From contig DPLS01000308.1 of assembly GCA_003541875.1 (NCBI GenBank), forward strand, positions 1-7,398: DNA of 7,398 nt. Reading direction: 5' to 3'. Numbering within the stretch: the first letter of the stretch is position 1; the number at the start of each line of letters is the position of its first letter. A model generated the notes under the pieces. That model saw nothing but the letters and a program-made list of their open reading frames with translations. It ran no database searches and was not told the origin of the DNA. This stretch comes from Bacteroidota bacterium (lineage in GTDB: Bacteria > Bacteroidota > Ignavibacteria > UBA10030 > UBA6906). The translations under genes and the position numbers were made by a program. Shown piece by piece: positions 5,301-7,398 of this stretch.

Positions 5301-7398
5301 CGAGTTCCCTTCCAGCAAGAGCCCGACGCTTGCCGGAGCCGTGCTGTTGATTGTCAGGCTTGTTGCGCCTGTCAGGCTGATTCCGTCAACCGTTACGTAG
5401 CTTGCGTTCAAGAGATTCAGAACCCATCCACCGTTGCCGTTGATCGTCACTGCACTGCCTGTCGCCGGCCTTATCGTGATCCGGTTGGTACTGCTGGCTC
5501 CGGTGATCGGGCCGAGAAGCGTGAGGGCACCAACCGTGTCAGGATTGTCGGTCTGAACTGGCTGGCTTTCGCCCCTGTACAGCGGATCCAGTGGATCAAC
5601 CATGGCGCGTGGCGGTATGGGAGCAAAATGACCATCTCGAGTCATCCCAAATCCGGACGCGTCATACTGTGAGTTTGTGAGTAATAGTGTCACCGGACCG
5701 GACACGCCGTAGTTCTGTAATGCTGCAAAGGCATCAGGAATGGTTGCAAATTGCCCACCCGCGCCCACGGTGTACGTGCCGCTCAACGCCACTGTCGCAA
5801 GTGCGAATTCATCAGCACCAATATCCGGCGTAAGAACGTTACGGGTCTGGCCGTCAATGTCGCTGGTGATCCCGGCAATGGGAGTGCCCGCGTTGCTAAC
5901 AACCAATGGCGTTTGCGTCGAGTCGATATGAAGGTTGGTGGAGTCGCGGAAGAACGGCGTGCCACTCACGCTATTCGTATCCCGTCCGGTTGCCGTTTGC
6001 CATGCTGCAAGTGTCATTTGATCAGCACCGAGATATCCCAAAACACCTGCAGGGCCACCCACGAAGTAATCGTTATTGTTGATGTTGGTGAATGCCGTGT
6101 TTGGTGCCTGGCTGTTGATGGCATAGCTCTTGTCCGTCGTCTGAGTGGTATTGTCAAAGCTGTTGACAAAGATATTATCTCTGACATCAAGTGGTCCCGC
6201 AGTTGAGGTGAGAACACCAAACGCCGTGTGAACTGTAGCGGTTGTGTAACCAGCAAGGGAGCCATACAAATTGACATTATTGTAGTATATGCCAACACCG
6301 CCCGTTGCACCTTCAACGCCAATTCCAATACCCCAATAGGTAGTTGAGACGTCTGACGTCGCTTTTACATCCCACACAAAGTTATTCTTCACAGTGATGC
6401 TGCTGGCTGCAAGGCCCGTATTGATGAGAATAGCGCGTGCGCCATAGCCACCGGTGTTTGTATTGTAGATACTGCTGACCTTGTTTCTCTCAACTGTCAC
6501 GCCTGTCGTCGTTGAGAAAACGTAGATGCCATATGGCGGCGACGAATATGAAGTGGCTAGGCCTGACACGGTGTTGCCCACCAACTGAACGTTGGCATTT
6601 GTCACGGCAGACGATACTGCAATCCCTCTTGGAGGACCGGTCGTTGAGCTTATTGGGCCGATTGAATTGTTTGAAATAGTACTGTTAGTTGCACCTGTCG
6701 CAAACCAAATTCCTGTAATGTTCGATGCATCTAGGGTAGTGAAGTTTCCAATATTGTTATTGGATACTGTAGCACCTTCAACACCCTGAACATACACACC
6801 CACCAAGCGGACAGAGTTGGCTCCCGCCGTAGTCAAATCGTTGCCGGTAATGTTCAATCCCGTCCCATTGCCCGCTGAGACGACAGCAATGTTGTAATTG
6901 GCAATGTATGCCTTCTGGATGGTGTTGTTCTGAATCGTAATGTTGTTGAACCAGCCTGCGGTACCTGGCGTCGTTCCATCAGATACGATAAGGGCTGAGC
7001 TGGAGTTTATGCCGTTGATGATATTGCAGTTCTTCACCGTGCAATTTGTGATTGGGGTTGTTCCAAGAGAACCGATGACGATCACCTGCGGTGTCGTCGT
7101 GCTTGTGTTGGCTATTGTCAGATCCCTTGTCGATCCCCCCGAATTGGATCCATCAAAATTCACATAGCTCGTGAGAATTCTGAATATCTGCGTGCTTGCG
7201 GCCGCCCCGGAAATAGTTGCTGTCACTCCCGTATTCGGCTTGAATGTCACCGCGCTCGTCGCGGTAGGCTTGGTTACGTTGGTGACGTTCACGATAATCG
7301 GGTATGTCTCTGTGGCGAACGAAGTGTCAACGAACAAGAAGTTTGTGAATCCGCTTGTACCCCGCAGATTTAGGTCTGCAACAGCCGCCGTGATGGTG
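2364..7398 (-). CDS. T9SS-secreted beta-helix / choice-of-anchor Q mosaic surface protein, N-terminus missing
   Basis: The frame is open to the right edge, so the true start lies outside the window; the TTG at 7337 is internal, because the preceding 20 codons (7397-7338) continue a typical module opening ('AAVADLNLRGTSGFTNF'). 1677 residues are visible, numbered here from 7397. Order: beta-helix module A (1-531), rich in 'NxxIxNNxI' rungs and ending in DIGADEF; a short linker; module B (about 540-1043), ending in the same box; an Ig-like domain (about 1048-1157); an OB-fold-like region (about 1162-1365, 'YYAKVTGVVSGPNFQ' to 'GYEIIPRYLRDF') like that beside YhcR-type secreted nucleases; a concanavalin-like jelly roll (about 1369-1563, opening 'YDNFEAYTVGQRLACQNP'); and a T9SS type A signal (about 1579-1677, NYPNPFNP at 1587-1594). 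DIGADE-type boxes are known from choice-of-anchor Q proteins. I see no catalytic motif. Adhesion or glycan binding at the cell surface is inference. A 13-bp hairpin follows the gene. Confidence 0.93.
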   Translation of the reverse strand, partial: TITAAVADLNLRGTSGFTNFLFVDTSFATETYPIIVNVTNVTKPTATSAVTFKPNTGVTATISGAAASTQIFRILTSYVNFDGSNSGGSTRDLTIANTSTTTPQVIVIGSLGTTPITNCTVKNCNIINGINSSSALIVSDGTTPGTAGWFNNITIQNNTIQKAYIANYNIAVVSAGNGTGLNITGNDLTTAGANSVRLVGVYVQGVEGATVSNNNIGNFTTLDASNITGIWFATGATNSTISNNSIGPISSTTGPPRGIAVSSAVTNANVQLVGNTVSGLATSYSSPPYGIYVFSTTTGVTVERNKVSSIYNTNTGGYGARAILINTGLAASSITVKNNFVWDVKATSDVSTTYWGIGIGVEGATGGVGIYYNNVNLYGSLAGYTTATVHTAFGVLTSTAGPLDVRDNIFVNSFDNTTQTTDKSYAINSQAPNTAFTNINNNDYFVGGPAGVLGYLGADQMTLAAWQTATGRDTNSVSGTPFFRDSTNLHIDSTQTPLVVSNAGTPIAGITSDIDGQTRNVLTPDIGADEFALATVALSGTYTVGAGGQFATIPDAFAALQNYGVSGPVTLLLTNSQYDASGFGMTRDGHFAPIPPRAMVDPLDPLYRGESQPVQTDNPDTVGALTLLGPITGASSTNRITIRPATGSAVTINGNGGWVLNLLNASYVTVDGISLTGATSLTINSTAPASVGLLLEGNSDNNIIQNVTVRAPFGTSTAGTTALYLYADSATATPDNNVIQNNVIASGTDGVVILGNTTSFPNANSISNNMIGTATDSIGETGVYVQQANNTLINGNKIQNVRQVFTNVAGIWVATKHLGTKIWDNVIYNVKITSTTTAAGFASGFYIFGTATDTTNGDYYNNMIYDLDYLGTFTGGTVRGMYVSTGRLDTIAYNSIYLTGTATTNVTSGALYTSTHIGQVFRNNIAINARTETGTGRGIAFYKASTTSTISSNYNDLYVPTQPLSYIGGVGAANDTTLARWRARGYDSLGISTTANFQAPYLHINPTLPTPLDAGGIPVAGIATDFDGQARNGTTPDIGADEFVVGVFPPPVITLVARSSRVPNAGDTLAVTCTITDTVGIATANLLYSVDSVAQTPIAMTRTSGTPQSGTYRGVLPGSANLNGKRIEYRIQANSSSGQSTTTAITANNSYFAGISPLSLSGVKAIASNGQNLFVNYYAKVTGVVSGPNFQAGNVNLSYYFQDAVGGINLFMFGSAVPVLALGDSIIVIGKIAQFRGTTEITPDATTDITIATSGRTVTPIQLTLGQLNANPELYESRLIRLTSLQRVRGTPPWPPVSTNASIVMFQNVLADSIIMFLDLDTEIPGSPEPIYPVTVTGVTGQFTTSTTIYNNGYEIIPRYLRDFAGGPYDNFEAYTVGQRLACQNPIDWTTWSILPCDATEDPFISSAFAFSGTKSVVIAQNNDLVRRHGNDTTGIHVITFKFYIPSSKAGYFNTLAGFTPNAYNWGMEAYFDSAASGNNGRLQAGSSTTVPFAYTHNAWQTARVVVNLNIDSARFVINGNVVRTWRWTAGASGAGSPRRLAANDFFGNTAWDQMYMDDYDYHRDTVWTGVKEQSQEIPETFALEQNYPNPFNPTTTLRYALPKDAHVSLSIYNILGQRIATLKDEVQSVGYHDVIWNGKNDVGSQVASGVYFYRIEARPVDSGDAFTSIKKMMFLK
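4268..4289 (-). repeat. 22-bp direct repeat, copy in module B
   Basis: These 22 bases are identical to 5804-5825, in the same frame and 1536 bases (512 codons) away. They encode the DIGADEF box that closes each beta-helix module. Identity that includes third codon positions, while flanking DNA has diverged, suggests constraint on the box or local gene conversion. Confidence 0.9.
4269..5780 (-). repeat. Beta-helix module B, second copy of an intragenic tandem duplication
   Basis: This is visible residues 540-1043 of the large protein. It opens with 'GTYTVGAGGQFATIPDAFAA', a standard start for these secreted beta-helix modules, and runs through asparagine-rich rungs ('NNIIQNVTV', 'NNVIQNNVI', 'NSISNNMI') to 'LHINPTLPTPLDAGGIPVAG' and 'DFDGQARNGTTPDIGADEF'. 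Module A ends with the parallel series 'LHIDSTQTPLVVSNAG', 'DIDGQTRNVLTPDIGADEF'. The two closing boxes are exactly 512 codons apart. Rungs in the middle have diverged strongly, so the duplication is old at the protein level. Confidence 0.8.
5804..5825 (-). repeat. 22-bp direct repeat, copy in module A
   Basis: This is the partner of 4268-4289, identical over 22 bases and encoding the DIGADEF box at the end of module A. Matching patches of lower identity continue on the upstream coding side (the 'DGQxRN' codons), which is consistent with module duplication rather than chance. Confidence 0.9.
5805..7398 (-). repeat. Beta-helix module A, first copy of the duplication, cut by the window edge
   Basis: Visible residues 1-531 align with module B from 'TITAAVADLNLRGTSG' (B: 'TIPDAFAALQNYGVSG') to DIGADEF. 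At least nine 'NxxIxxNxI'-like rungs can be read, for example 'NNITIQNNTI', 'LNITGNDL', 'ATVSNNNI', 'STISNNSI' and 'VTVERNKV', each about 22-45 residues from the next. By comparison with B, only a short stretch of this module, about ten residues of the 'GTYTVGAGG' opening, is missing at the right edge, followed by whatever precedes it in the protein. Confidence 0.75.

Noticed and set aside
4269..7398. Possible enzymatic role of the beta-helix modules (pectate lyase-like or other polysaccharide lyase).
   Set aside because: The helix fold is compatible, but no family-specific catalytic residues could be picked out by eye, and the rungs are low-complexity T/N/S/G ladders common in surface proteins.
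1..7398. CRISPR array, insertion sequence, phage or toxin-antitoxin content.
   Set aside because: No regularly spaced direct repeats, no transposase or integrase motif and no small gene pairs were seen; the only repeats are inside the coding regions or the short intergenic hairpins.

Overview
The window carries two large genes for secreted surface proteins, both on the minus strand, plus short non-coding stretches. Both proteins end in the same kind of C-terminal domain, containing NYPNPFNP, a 'LxGQ' turn and an 'ASGxYxxR(L/I)…KK(L/M)…L(R/K)' finish. This is the type A sorting signal of the type IX secretion system (T9SS, Por secretion). The NYPNPFNP form of the signal, with a base composition near 50% GC, points to a free-living member of the Fibrobacteres-Chlorobi-Bacteroidetes (FCB) group. 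Ignavibacteria, Kryptonia and related uncultured lineages are the best guess. This assignment is inference; the window holds no marker gene.

Layout in transcription order, right to left. (1) 7398-2364: a very large mosaic protein, at least 1677 residues, whose N-terminus lies outside the window. It has two consecutive right-handed parallel beta-helix modules, each closed by a 'DGQxRNxxTPDIGADEF' box, then an Ig-like domain, an OB-fold-like region resembling those of YhcR-type secreted nucleases, a concanavalin-like jelly roll, and the T9SS signal. (2) 2363-2193: a 171-base intergenic stretch with an 8-bp hairpin just after the stop codon, a perfect 13-bp hairpin that is probably the terminator, and then a sigma70-like promoter for the next gene overlapped by an inverted repeat. 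(3) 2192-351: a 613-residue secreted protein with a signal peptide, two jelly-roll domains of the choice-of-anchor J/MAM type around an Ig/CARDB-like domain, and a T9SS signal. (4) 350-1: no gene that I can support.

The two genes look like independent transcription units for cargo of one export route: Sec across the inner membrane, T9SS across the outer membrane, then attachment or release at the cell surface. No catalytic residues could be recognised in either protein, so adhesion or carbohydrate binding is a reasonable but unproven role. I found no CRISPR array, mobile element, RNA gene or defence cassette, and I do not claim a new system. The most noteworthy items are the internal duplication of the beta-helix module, an unusual proline-rich insert in its second copy, and the four alternating complementary segments in the intergenic region.
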